Positions 1 to 6,355 of a stretch of DNA of 7,975 nucleotides are shown here, piece by piece. The DNA lies in assembly GCA_021199595.1 (NCBI GenBank), contig JAJQHT010000277.1, positions 1 to 7,975 of the forward strand, written 5' to 3'. How positions within the stretch are numbered: position 1 is the first letter of the stretch; each line of letters begins with the position of its first letter. The notes under the pieces were generated by a model. The model was not told where the DNA came from. It saw nothing but the letters and a program-made list of their open reading frames with translations, and searched no databases. A program made the position numbers and the translations under genes. The DNA is from Oscillospiraceae bacterium (GTDB lineage Bacteria; Bacillota; Clostridia; Oscillospirales; Oscillospiraceae).

Positions 1-300
1 ACGGACGATGAAAAGGCCCTGACCGCTGCAGCAGGCGTTGGAAAGCGCTTGGCCCAGCGCATCATTTTGGAGCTGAAGGACAAGCTGAAAAAACAGGCCC
101 CGGAGGTATACTTGCCCGAAAGCGACCCAATGGTTCCTGCCGGAGAAGGGGGACACTCCAAGCTTGCAGATGTGACCTCTGCGCTGACCGTTCTTGGATA
201 CAGCCGCGCAGAATGCGCTGCGGCGCTTCGGGGGCTTGATTTGGACGCGCTCTCCTTGGAGGATGCCATCCGTGCCGCATTGCGAAATATGATGAAGTGA
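1..300 (+). CDS. ruvA: RuvA, Holliday junction DNA-binding subunit (3' part, start outside window)
   Basis: The C-terminal 99 residues of RuvA, read in frame from base 1 to a TGA at 298-300. RuvA binds Holliday junctions as a tetramer and loads the RuvB motor for branch migration during recombinational repair. The visible part opens with the second helix-hairpin-helix ([20 protein letters not shown], residues 10-29 of the fragment), the signature that grips the DNA backbone. An acidic, flexible linker follows, then the small domain III (from about [19 protein letters not shown]), which contacts RuvB. The internal TTG at 49 lies inside the helix-hairpin-helix and cannot be the real start. ruvB follows 13 bases later, the usual ruvA-ruvB operon order. 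Identity is based on motif and neighbour; the N-terminal OB-fold domain lies outside the window. Confidence 0.95.
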   Translation, partial: TDDEKALTAAAGVGKRLAQRIILELKDKLKKQAPEVYLPESDPMVPAGEGGHSKLADVTSALTVLGYSRAECAAALRGLDLDALSLEDAIRAALRNMMK

Positions 301-313
301 AGGGGGGATCGCT

Positions 314-1351
314 TTGAGCATCAGCTTTTCCGGCGATACGCCGGAGATCGTTACAACAGCGTCCTCCTTGCCGGAGGACGCGGCGGAAGCCTCCCTGCGT
401 CCCAAATATCTGGCGGACTACACTGGCCAGGAAAAGGCAAAGGAAAATCTTTCGGTTTTCATTCAGGCTGCTAAAATGAGAAATGAGCCGCTGGATCATG
501 TCCTGCTCCACGGCCCTCCGGGCCTGGGAAAGACCACGCTGGCCGGAGTTATCGCAAACGAGATGGGCGTCAATATGCGCATCACTTCTGGCCCGGCCAT
601 CGAAAAGCCAGGTGATTTGGTCGCTCTGCTGACAAATCTTCAGGAAAACGATATTCTGTTCCTGGACGAGATTCATCGCCTGAATCGCTCTGTGGAGGAG
701 ATATTATACCCCGCCATGGAGGACTATGCCATCGACATTATACTTGGAAAAGGCCCCTCGGCAAACTCCATACGCCTTGATTTGCCCCACTTCACACTTA
801 TTGGAGCTACCACCCGTTCCGGCCAGCTTTCCGCGCCCCTGCGGGATCGCTTTGGCGTTAATCTCAGATTGGAGCTATACAGCGTCGAGGAACTGCACCG
901 TATCATTGAGCGCAGCGCCGCCATATTGGAAATTGAGATTGAACCTGACGGGGCCATCGAGATTGCATCACGAAGCCGTGGAACGCCCCGTATCGCCAAT
1001 CGTATGCTCCGCCGGGTACGGGATTTTGCCCAGGTAAAGGGAACTGGCATTATTACCAAGGCCATTGCCAATGAGGCGCTTCTTCGGCTGGAGGTGGACA
1101 AGGCCGGGCTTGACAATGTTGACCGACGTATGCTTCGCAGCATCATCGAGCTGTATAACGGCGGGCCGGTGGGCCTGGAGGCTCTGGCTGCTACCATTAA
1201 TGAGGAAGCCGTCACCCTGGAGGATGTCTACGAGCCGTTTTTGCTCCAGCAAGGATTCTTGACCCGCACTATGCGAGGCCGATGCGTCACTAAAAAGGCG
1301 TATGAGCACCTGGGAATCGCGTATTTAGGTCAGCAAGAGCTTGATATATAG
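314..1351 (+). CDS. ruvB: RuvB, Holliday junction branch migration ATPase
   Basis: A complete RuvB of 345 residues, the normal family length. It is an AAA+ hexameric motor that pulls DNA through the RuvA-bound Holliday junction. In order: an N-terminal region with [12 protein letters not shown] (about 28-39); Walker [10 protein letters not shown] (67-75); Walker B LFLDEIH (115-121); sensor-1 region GATTRSG (164-170); the arginine-finger segment APLRDRFG (174-181); the AAA+ lid with [18 protein letters not shown]; and a C-terminal winged helix with [22 protein letters not shown]. The start is TTG at 314, preceded by AAGGGGGG at 300-307 with 6 bases between, which settles the start. The gene is co-transcribed with ruvA. 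No important residue looks missing. Only a weak hairpin with T-runs follows, so some read-through into sigH is possible. Confidence 0.97.
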   Translation: MSISFSGDTPEIVTTASSLPEDAAEASLRPKYLADYTGQEKAKENLSVFIQAAKMRNEPLDHVLLHGPPGLGKTTLAGVIANEMGVNMRITSGPAIEKPGDLVALLTNLQENDILFLDEIHRLNRSVEEILYPAMEDYAIDIILGKGPSANSIRLDLPHFTLIGATTRSGQLSAPLRDRFGVNLRLELYSVEELHRIIERSAAILEIEIEPDGAIEIASRSRGTPRIANRMLRRVRDFAQVKGTGIITKAIANEALLRLEVDKAGLDNVDRRMLRSIIELYNGGPVGLEALAATINEEAVTLEDVYEPFLLQQGFLTRTMRGRCVTKKAYEHLGIAYLGQQELDI

Positions 1352-1356
1352 GCCGT

Positions 1357-1379
1357 GCGCCTGTATTTGAGGGCTTTTT
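1357..1379 (+). terminator. weak possible terminator after ruvB
   Basis: A short imperfect stem (GCCT at 1359-1362 against GGGC at 1371-1374, with one U-G pair) is followed by five T residues, and a second run of seven T lies at 1386-1392. The stem is too short to be convincing. Termination here is inferred mainly from the new promoter that follows. Confidence 0.3.
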
Positions 1380-1423
1380 AGGATATTTTTTTGGCAATTT
1401 TATGTTTTTTGAGAAAAAAAGAC

Positions 1424-1451
1424 TTGACTTCCTCGTGTGGTGTTATATAAT
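1424..1451 (+). promoter_or_regulatory. sigma-A type promoter of sigH
   Basis: A -35 box TTGACT (1424-1429) and a perfect -10 box TATAAT (1446-1451) are separated by 16 bases. Upstream lie A/T tracts (1384-1420), including GAGAAAAAAAG just before the -35, resembling an UP element. Transcription would begin near 1457-1459, only about 15 bases before the likely start codon of sigH. Confidence 0.8.
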
Positions 1452-1472
1452 TATAGACATAATGACATAATA

Positions 1473-2081
1473 ATGATGAATTATACAATAACCTCGGACG
1501 AAGAGCTTCAAGCCTTGGCCCGCGCTCAAGCAAGCGGAGCGGAGGAAGCGCTGGCGGAACGGTACGTCCGATTGGTGCGCGTTTGCGCGAGACCTTATTT
1601 TCTAACAGGCGGCGACGGCGAAGACCTTATCCAAGAAGGAATGCTGGGGTTGTTGTCTGCCATTCGCGGGTATGACCCGCAAAAAGGCCCATCCTTCAGG
1701 GCCTACGCTCAAAGCTGTATCCAAAACCGTATAAAATCTGCCATCCGCAGCGCGGGCCGTCAGAAGCACGCCCCGCTGAATGATGGCTTGCCCTTAGACG
1801 AAGTCCTCTCAGATGAATCCCAGTCCCTAGGTGTCCACTATTTTCAGCAAAGTCCCGAGGAGCAGGTTCTAGCAAGAGAGACCGAAAAAGAATTAATCTC
1901 CGCCTATTCCAAGTGCCTATCAAAGTTTGAGGCACAAATTCTTGACTTATATCTGGACGGTCTGTCCTATGAGGAAATGGCCGCTCTGTCTGGTCGGGAT
2001 ACGAAGGCGGTAGACAACGCCATCCAGCGCATACGGCGCAAGCTGGCAAAACTCTCCTCAGGCGAGAACAGCGCAAGCTGA
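1473..2081 (+). CDS. sigH: RNA polymerase sigma-H (Spo0H-like) factor
   Basis: A sigma-70 family factor of 202 residues, closely resembling Bacillus SigH, which directs RNA polymerase to transition-phase and early sporulation promoters. Region 2 includes PYFLTGGDGEDLIQEGMLGL (41-60) and continues through SFRAYAQSCIQNRIKSAIR to the RQKHAPLN segment, which is typical of SigH. Region 4 is a helix-turn-helix (about 150-194) with LYLDGLSYEEMA and KAVDNAIQRIRRKL. There is no region 1.1 and no ECF-type anti-sigma partner nearby. An in-frame GTG at 1437 is rejected because it lies upstream of the predicted transcription start. ATG at 1473 or 1476 fits homologues, but neither has a Shine-Dalgarno. The gene has its own promoter after ruvB and is followed by a zinc-ribbon gene 51 bases later. 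SigH is favoured over other small sigmas because of the region 2.4 and region 4 similarity. Confidence 0.9.
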   Translation: MMNYTITSDEELQALARAQASGAEEALAERYVRLVRVCARPYFLTGGDGEDLIQEGMLGLLSAIRGYDPQKGPSFRAYAQSCIQNRIKSAIRSAGRQKHAPLNDGLPLDEVLSDESQSLGVHYFQQSPEEQVLARETEKELISAYSKCLSKFEAQILDLYLDGLSYEEMAALSGRDTKAVDNAIQRIRRKLAKLSSGENSAS

Positions 2082-2132
2082 TCGCAAATATACTGCCCAA
2101 ATTGGGAAAATTTTCTAAAGAGAGGATCAAAA

Positions 2133-2414
2133 ATGTACCAAGACAAGACCCTTGTATGCAAGGAATGTGGCCAGGAATTTGTGTTCACCGCTGGTGAGCA
2201 GGAATTTTATGCAGAGCGCGGCTTCCAGAATGAGCCGCAGCGCTGCAAAGCCTGCCGGGATGCCCGCAAAGCGGCTTCCCGTGGCCCTCGTGAATATTTC
2301 ACCGCCACCTGCGCCGCCTGCGGCGGAGAGGCCCGTGTGCCCTTCGAGCCGAAGAGCGACCGCCCCGTGTATTGCAGCGAGTGCTTTGCCAAGATGCGCG
2401 CCGGCGAAATGTAA
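2133..2414 (+). CDS. small double zinc-ribbon protein (zf-trcl plus CxxC-x17-CxxC)
   Basis: A 93-residue soluble protein made of two Cys4 zinc ribbons. The first uses C9/C12 and C38/C41 and matches my memory of the probable zinc-ribbon domain zf-trcl. The second uses C60/C63 and C81/C84 with exactly 17 residues between the pairs, the pattern of the CxxC-x17-CxxC family. A basic linker (RDARKAASRGPR, 42-53) joins them. There is no signal peptide or membrane segment. The ATG at 2133 has a good Shine-Dalgarno, GAGAGG (2120-2125), 7 bases upstream. It lies 51 bases after sigH with no clear terminator between, so it is probably co-transcribed with the sigma factor, and a strong hairpin follows. 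The function of this family is not known. Nucleic-acid or RNA-polymerase binding would be a guess from the fold and the neighbour only. Confidence 0.88.
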   Translation: MYQDKTLVCKECGQEFVFTAGEQEFYAERGFQNEPQRCKACRDARKAASRGPREYFTATCAACGGEARVPFEPKSDRPVYCSECFAKMRAGEM

Positions 2415-2433
2415 GATTATCCTTAATACAAAG

Positions 2434-2467
2434 CAAGAGAGCGGCAGCCATAGGCGCCGCTCTCTTG
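2434..2467 (+). terminator. strong hairpin closing the sigH block, possibly bidirectional
   Basis: A perfect 12-bp stem: CAAGAGAGCGGC (2434-2445) pairs with GCCGCTCTCTTG (2456-2467) around a 10-base loop. The plus-strand tail is TCTGCTTTTA, moderately U-rich. On the minus strand the tail reads CTTTGTATT, so it may also stop transcripts arriving from ispE. Confidence 0.75.
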
Positions 2468-2480
2468 TCTGCTTTTATGA

Positions 2481-2522
2481 ATTACAACCTCTGTTGTCTT
2501 CACATTGAACAGAGGCTGTAAT
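2481..2522 (-). terminator. 15-bp hairpin downstream of ispE
   Basis: ATTACAACCTCTGTT (2481-2495) and AACAGAGGCTGTAAT (2508-2522) are inverted copies with one difference, around a 12-base loop. In minus-strand RNA the mismatch becomes a G-U pair, so the full 15-bp stem forms; in plus-strand RNA it is an A-C mismatch. This suggests it belongs to the apgM-ispE transcript. No clear U-run follows, so it may be an RNA-end stabiliser working with the hairpin at 2434-2467. Confidence 0.55.
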
Positions 2523-2549
2523 CAATACATATAAAGAATTATGAAGAAT

Positions 2550-3413
2550 TTATTCCATGCACACGCTTCCTGTATTTGACGGCCTTGTCAGAACACAGTT
2601 TTGGCAGGAAGGGGAGAGGGTCTCAGCGGCAGCTTTTGCGGCCTTTTCATTATCAAAAACCCCAAAGACGGCGCTGCCCGTACCGGTCATGACGGCGTTG
2701 ACGGCCCCCAGATCTATAAGCTGACGTTTTATAGTCGGCACGGCGCTCTGGCGGCGATCCAGTACATCCTCGAATACGTTATACATCCGCCGTGCGACAC
2801 CGTATAAATCTTGTGCATTCAGGGCAGTCAGAATGCCTTTGGTGTCCGGCCGGAGACGGCTGCGCCTTGCATCAATGCGGCCAAAAAGCTCCGGAGTGGA
2901 TATGGCAAAGGCGGGCTTGCATATGACGATGGGGCAGTCCGGCAGCGCGGGGAGGGGTGTCAGAATCTCACCGCGTCCCTCAGCCAAGGCGGTTCCGCCC
3001 TGGACGCAGAAGGGTACGTCGCTTCCAAGACGTAGGCCCAGCGCGCACAGCTCCTCTGTGGTTTTCCCCGCATTGGTCATCTGATTCAGAGCTACCAGCA
3101 CTGCGGCGGCGTCTGCGGAGCCGCCTCCTAATCCGGCGCACACAGGCAGACGCTTTGTCACCCGTATCCTAGCCCCTAGGCCGGTACCCTCTAAAAACAG
3201 CCTGGCGGCTTGAAGTGCCAGGTTTTTTTCATCCCGGGGCAGATACCGCTGGCCAGGGTCGATGAAAAACGAACCGTCCTCCGTCAGCTGTATGTCCAAA
3301 TCATCCCCATAGGTCACGGACTGCATTACCATGCGCAGATCATGATAGCCCCCGGCAGCGCGGCCCAACACGTCAAGAGACAGATTCAGTTTTCCATTGG
3401 CGTGAATAATCAT
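2550..3413 (-). CDS. ispE: 4-diphosphocytidyl-2-C-methyl-D-erythritol kinase
   Basis: IspE, 287 residues, the normal length. It phosphorylates 4-diphosphocytidyl-2-C-methyl-D-erythritol with ATP in the cytoplasmic non-mevalonate (MEP) route to isoprenoid precursors. The GHMP kinase marks are all present: the N-terminal NGKLNLSLDV with catalytic-type Lys8; the glycine-rich ATP loop AGLGGGSADAA (93-103); LGSDVPFC with the candidate catalytic Asp132; and the C-terminal GHMP motif VMTGTGSAVFGVF (241-253), where the common GSG is GTG. The ATG at 3413 overlaps the TGA of the upstream apgM by four bases (ATGA). The local Shine-Dalgarno is poor (GAG only), so translation is probably coupled to apgM. 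Two hairpins follow the stop. The partner gene is not in the same pathway; the pair looks like a housekeeping operon. Confidence 0.96.
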   Translation of the reverse strand: MIIHANGKLNLSLDVLGRAAGGYHDLRMVMQSVTYGDDLDIQLTEDGSFFIDPGQRYLPRDEKNLALQAARLFLEGTGLGARIRVTKRLPVCAGLGGGSADAAAVLVALNQMTNAGKTTEELCALGLRLGSDVPFCVQGGTALAEGRGEILTPLPALPDCPIVICKPAFAISTPELFGRIDARRSRLRPDTKGILTALNAQDLYGVARRMYNVFEDVLDRRQSAVPTIKRQLIDLGAVNAVMTGTGSAVFGVFDNEKAAKAAAETLSPSCQNCVLTRPSNTGSVCME

Positions 3414-4642
3414 TGCTCAAACAGCATATTCAGCAGCACCGTGCCATCCGGCAGGTTGATGCCGGTTTTCAGGCCGTTTGCTTCCGTGTAAGACAAGCCG
3501 GAGCAGTTTTGTTCCCGACTGTCGTATATCAGGAAGGGTACGGGGTCGCCGTCATGAGCGCGGTTGGATGTCAGTGTCTTATGGTCAGAGAGAATGAGGA
3601 TGCGGTAGTCCTCTCCGCAGTTTTGCAGCCACTTCAAGATAGGGGAGACCTCGCGGCTGTCCAGCCATTCAATGCTTTGCAGCTTACCCTGTGTGTCCCC
3701 GTTGTGGGTGCACTCGTCCGGAGCTTCGACGTGCAGGGCGGCAAAATCGCAGCGAGAGAGTATTTCTATGGTTTTCTCGCATTTTCCCTCCCAGTTTGTG
3801 TCTATTTCCCCGGTGACGCCTGGGACAACGGGGGCTGGCAATCCAGACAGCTTTGCGATGCCCTGCACCAGGGGAACAGCGGAAACGACCTCACCTGTAT
3901 GGCCGTATTTTTCCTGGAAATCTGGCAGCACAGCAGCGGTGCCCTCCGCCCAGAACCATATAGCGTTGGCGGGCATTTTTCCTGCAGCGCGGCGCTCTTC
4001 GTTCAGCGGGTGATGGTTCAGAAAACGGAACGCCGCCTCCTGAAGCTCCTCTAATGCCAAAGCTGCCGCACAGCCGGAAGGGGCGAGCGGCCCAATCACC
4101 TCGCCCAAATGGTCGTGAGGCGGAATGAGTTTAATGCCTGTAATATCCGCGCCGCTCATGACAGCAAAATGCCGGAAGGAGGAGCCAGGATTAATGCTGA
4201 TATGGTATTTTTCCGCGAGTACGGAAAACTCAGGGCTTGCCCAAAGCTCCGTAATCAGCCGGTCGGAGACGTCTCCTTCAATAGAGCCGGCGCTGTGGGA
4301 AAGAATGCGCCGCTGGCTGTAAGGAACATCCGCATCCTCCAATGTGACCATATTGCAACGGCAGGCCATATCCCCATCTGCCAGCTTCACATCCTGGGCG
4401 GCAGCCTCCAATGGCCCCCGGCCATGGTAATACCGCAGGGGGGAGGCGCCAAAAATAGACATGATGGCCGTAGCGCTGCCAGGCTCAAATTTTTTGGGAC
4501 AGTTAACAACACTGCCCAAAATGCCCCGGCGGGAGAGATCGTCGATAACCGGCTTATCCGCTACCTCCAGCGGTGTTTTATTTCCCAGCTCCGGCACGGG
4601 GGTGTCCGCCATGCCGTCGCCTATGACCAGTAAATATTTCAT
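3410..4642 (-). CDS. apgM: archaeal-type cofactor-independent phosphoglycerate mutase (apgM family; proposed homoserine kinase branch)
   Basis: A 410-residue member of the alkaline-phosphatase superfamily. The family interconverts 3- and 2-phosphoglycerate without bisphosphoglycerate, and some bacterial members have been proposed to be homoserine kinases. Metal-binding landmarks are present: GDGMAD with Asp9; HVEAPDECTHNGD (304-316) with Asp309 and His313; LSDHKT with Asp353/His354; and AHDGDPVPF (372-380). The nucleophile loop reads EPGSATAIMSIFG with Ser56 retained. The familiar family pattern, from memory, is PGSDxANLSxLG, so Asp57 is Ala and Asn60 is Ile here. The start at 4642 is chosen because MKYLLVIGDGMAD is the standard family N-terminus and GGGAG lies 9 bases upstream. 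The open frame continues to 4765 but would cross its own promoter. It is the first gene of an operon with ispE. No threonine genes are nearby to support the kinase role. Confidence 0.88.
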   Translation of the reverse strand: MKYLLVIGDGMADTPVPELGNKTPLEVADKPVIDDLSRRGILGSVVNCPKKFEPGSATAIMSIFGASPLRYYHGRGPLEAAAQDVKLADGDMACRCNMVTLEDADVPYSQRRILSHSAGSIEGDVSDRLITELWASPEFSVLAEKYHISINPGSSFRHFAVMSGADITGIKLIPPHDHLGEVIGPLAPSGCAAALALEELQEAAFRFLNHHPLNEERRAAGKMPANAIWFWAEGTAAVLPDFQEKYGHTGEVVSAVPLVQGIAKLSGLPAPVVPGVTGEIDTNWEGKCEKTIEILSRCDFAALHVEAPDECTHNGDTQGKLQSIEWLDSREVSPILKWLQNCGEDYRILILSDHKTLTSNRAHDGDPVPFLIYDSREQNCSGLSYTEANGLKTGINLPDGTVLLNMLFEQ

Positions 4643-4701
4643 ATTGATAGACTCCCGATTTATTTCATTTTTCTGCTTTGCTTGTCGTATCGCATAGTCA
4701 T

Positions 4702-4730
4702 AGTATACTACCATTTTTGGCCGACGGCAA
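4702..4730 (-). promoter_or_regulatory. promoter of the apgM-ispE operon
   Basis: On the minus strand, TTGCCG (4730-4725) and TATACT (4707-4702) are 17 bases apart, a good sigma-A arrangement with a weaker -35. Transcription would start near 4695, leaving a leader of about 50 bases that carries the GGGAG site of apgM at 4656-4652. It stands back to back with the symporter promoter; the two -35 boxes are 28 bases apart. Confidence 0.65.
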
Positions 4731-4758
4731 CCTTTTCCCTTTGGAAGAAGGCTATACG

Positions 4759-4787
4759 TTGACATATATGCAAAACCTTGGTATAAT
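4759..4787 (+). promoter_or_regulatory. consensus sigma-A promoter of the symporter gene
   Basis: A perfect TTGACA (4759-4764) and a perfect TATAAT (4782-4787) are separated by the optimal 17 bases. Transcription would start near 4794, about 46 bases before the symporter start. A promoter this close to consensus is expected to be strong unless repressed. The -35 box runs into the small palindrome CATATATG (4763-4770), a possible but unproven operator. Confidence 0.88.
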
Positions 4788-4828
4788 ACTAATGTTAATC
4801 AACTAAGTGAGAATCTGAAGAAAGCGAG

Positions 4829-4843
4829 ATGAATGGGCCTTGA
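4829..4843 (+). other. possible four-codon leader overlapping the symporter TTG start
   Basis: ATG at 4829 opens Met-Asn-Gly-Pro and stops at TGA 4841-4843, so the stop overlaps the symporter TTG (4840-4842) as TTGA. A purine-rich GAAGAAAG (4817-4824) sits 4 bases before this ATG, rather close but a better match than anything placed for the TTG itself. Ribosomes ending here could restart on the TTG. This may be chance. Confidence 0.3.
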
Positions 4844-6288
4844 GCCTGCAGGTTTGGATAGTGGCTGCCTATGCGGCGGCAACAGTAGGAATCGGGTTGA
4901 TTGTATGCCGCGCACAGCAAAAGGCCGGAACCGGGGCCACCTTTCGAGGGGCAGAGCTTGGGATTCCGGCCATTGTGTGCGCTTCTGCCGGGGAATGGCT
5001 GGGCGGCACGGCCACCAGCGGTGTAGCGGAATATGGCTTTGCCTATGGCCTTTCAGGAATGTGGTATACTCTGGCAAACGCATTGGGAGTGCTTTTTCTG
5101 GCGCTGTGCTTCGCACGGCTTTACCGCAGCCTGGAGAAGGTGACAGTTCCGGGGATTGTGGAACGGTTTTATGGCGTAAAGGCCCGCGTTGTATCCAGCG
5201 TGATTCTATGCCTGGTGATGCTGGGGGTAGGCCTGTCGCAAATGGTCGCAGTTGGTAAACTGGGACAGTCGCTGCTGGGGCTGCCATACGCCTGGTCGGT
5301 GGTCATATTCGCCGCCGTTATCATTTGCTATACCATGCTGGGCGGGATGCAGGTGGTGTCGGCCACAAATATGATGCACCTGTCCGTCATGTATTTCGGC
5401 GTGATTCTCGCAGTCATTCTTGGCATATCAGGCATTGGCGGCAGCGCAGCCTTCAGGGAAGGGATAGAAGCGCTGTATGGGGAAACCGGGGTCAATTATG
5501 TGGGGGCCTTTTCTATCGGCTGGCCAAAGGTGCTGTCCTGGATTATTGCCTCCATGCTGGGGGCCTGCACTGCCCAGGCTGGCATACAGCCGGTTCTTGC
5601 AGCAAAGGATGAGGTCACAGCCAAAAGAGCCTGTATGTGGACAGCGCTGGTGGTGGCCCCCTTTGGCATCATTACGGCTCTCCTGGGCGTTATCGCGCGT
5701 ATCATGAGCATGAATGGTACACTTCTGGACACGGCTGGAAATATAGTTGCGGATGGAAAACTGGCGCTGTCCGCGCTGATGATGAATCTGCCGCCGGTGG
5801 CCGGGGGTCTAGTGCTGGCAGCTATTCTAGCGGCTATTTTCTCTACTGCGTCGCCTATTTTTCTGGCGGTTGGAACCATGTTCAGCCAAGACATATGCTC
5901 TCTCAGGGTGAAATCGGAAGCGTCTCTGCTTCGGATAAATCGTGTCACCGTGGCCGCCGCCGGTATCATCTGCGCTGTGGGCGCCATTTTACTTGTGGAC
6001 GCGGGGCAGATACTGGACATGGTATACGGCGCGTATGCCCTCCGTGGGGCCATCTTTATTATTATTCTCTATGGGATATACTGGAAGAAGGCCCATCAGC
6101 GGGCCGCCATGGTCAGTATGCTCCTGACCGTAGTCGTGGCCGTCGTGTGGACTGCCGTGGAGCTTGTCACCGGAAGCTATCCCGTCGCGTCCTGGTTTTC
6201 CGAGACCTACGCCGCCGTTTTGATGGCTGCTGTGTCTATGCCCATTTGTGTCCGGCTGATAAAGCCGGAACGGCGCTTGATAAATTAA
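4840..6288 (+). CDS. sodium:solute symporter family (SSS/SSF) transporter
   Basis: A 482-residue, very hydrophobic inner-membrane protein with about 13 predicted membrane helices, the typical size of PutP/PanF-type sodium:solute symporters. These use the Na+ gradient to import a small solute. Family-like features are the early GEWLGGTATSGVAEYGFAYG segment (51-70), the re-entrant-type LGGMQVVSATN (167-177), and AAIFSTASPIFLAV (331-344) followed by MFSQDI, whose Ser335/Thr336 match the Na2-site region of the fold. The C-terminus ends in a short basic tail (KPERRLIN). The substrate cannot be told from sequence. TTG at 4840 is the only sensible start, because an in-frame stop lies at 4816-4818. 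Its Shine-Dalgarno is weak. The gene is monocistronic, divergent from apgM-ispE and convergent with the recombinase. Confidence 0.9.
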   Translation: MSLQVWIVAAYAAATVGIGLIVCRAQQKAGTGATFRGAELGIPAIVCASAGEWLGGTATSGVAEYGFAYGLSGMWYTLANALGVLFLALCFARLYRSLEKVTVPGIVERFYGVKARVVSSVILCLVMLGVGLSQMVAVGKLGQSLLGLPYAWSVVIFAAVIICYTMLGGMQVVSATNMMHLSVMYFGVILAVILGISGIGGSAAFREGIEALYGETGVNYVGAFSIGWPKVLSWIIASMLGACTAQAGIQPVLAAKDEVTAKRACMWTALVVAPFGIITALLGVIARIMSMNGTLLDTAGNIVADGKLALSALMMNLPPVAGGLVLAAILAAIFSTASPIFLAVGTMFSQDICSLRVKSEASLLRINRVTVAAAGIICAVGAILLVDAGQILDMVYGAYALRGAIFIIILYGIYWKKAHQRAAMVSMLLTVVVAVVWTAVELVTGSYPVASWFSETYAAVLMAAVSMPICVRLIKPERRLIN

Positions 6289-6303
6289 ATAATAATTCAT
6301 TAA

Positions 6304-6340
6304 TAATTTTAGCCGCACTAGCTCAGTGCGGCTAAAATTA
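6304..6340. terminator. 16-bp inverted repeat between symporter and recombinase (shared terminator or other site)
   Basis: A perfect inverted repeat: 6304-6319 pairs with 6325-6340 around a 5-base loop (AGCTC), with core GCCGCACT / AGTGCGGC. It sits between the convergent stops at 6288 and 6356, where a bidirectional terminator is expected. Unusually, the T-run is on the 5' side of the GC core and the A-run on the 3' side, so both are paired and no free U-tract follows on either strand. Confidence 0.55.
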
Positions 6341-6355
6341 AGGTACGCTTATGCT

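Noticed and set aside
62..676. Long minus-strand open frame opposite ruvA-ruvB (204 residues)
   Set aside because: It lies fully antisense to two clear genes, has no recognisable domain, and its residue pattern is that of a shadow frame.
1437..1472. GTG at 1437 as the start of sigH
   Set aside because: It lies between the -35 and -10 boxes of the predicted promoter and adds residues not matching SigH homologues.
3413..4054. Plus-strand open frame of 213 residues opposite apgM
   Set aside because: It is antisense to a well-supported gene with family motifs, has no clear ribosome site, and resembles no family I know. The same holds for 4109-4633 on the same strand.
4643..4765. N-terminal extension of apgM to 4765
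   Set aside because: It would cross the apgM promoter and reach the divergent -35 box. The family N-terminus MKYLLVIGDG begins at 4642 with a good ribosome site.
5496..6053. Minus-strand open frame of 185 residues opposite the symporter
   Set aside because: It is a shadow of the hydrophobic codons of the symporter; no promoter or ribosome site was noticed.
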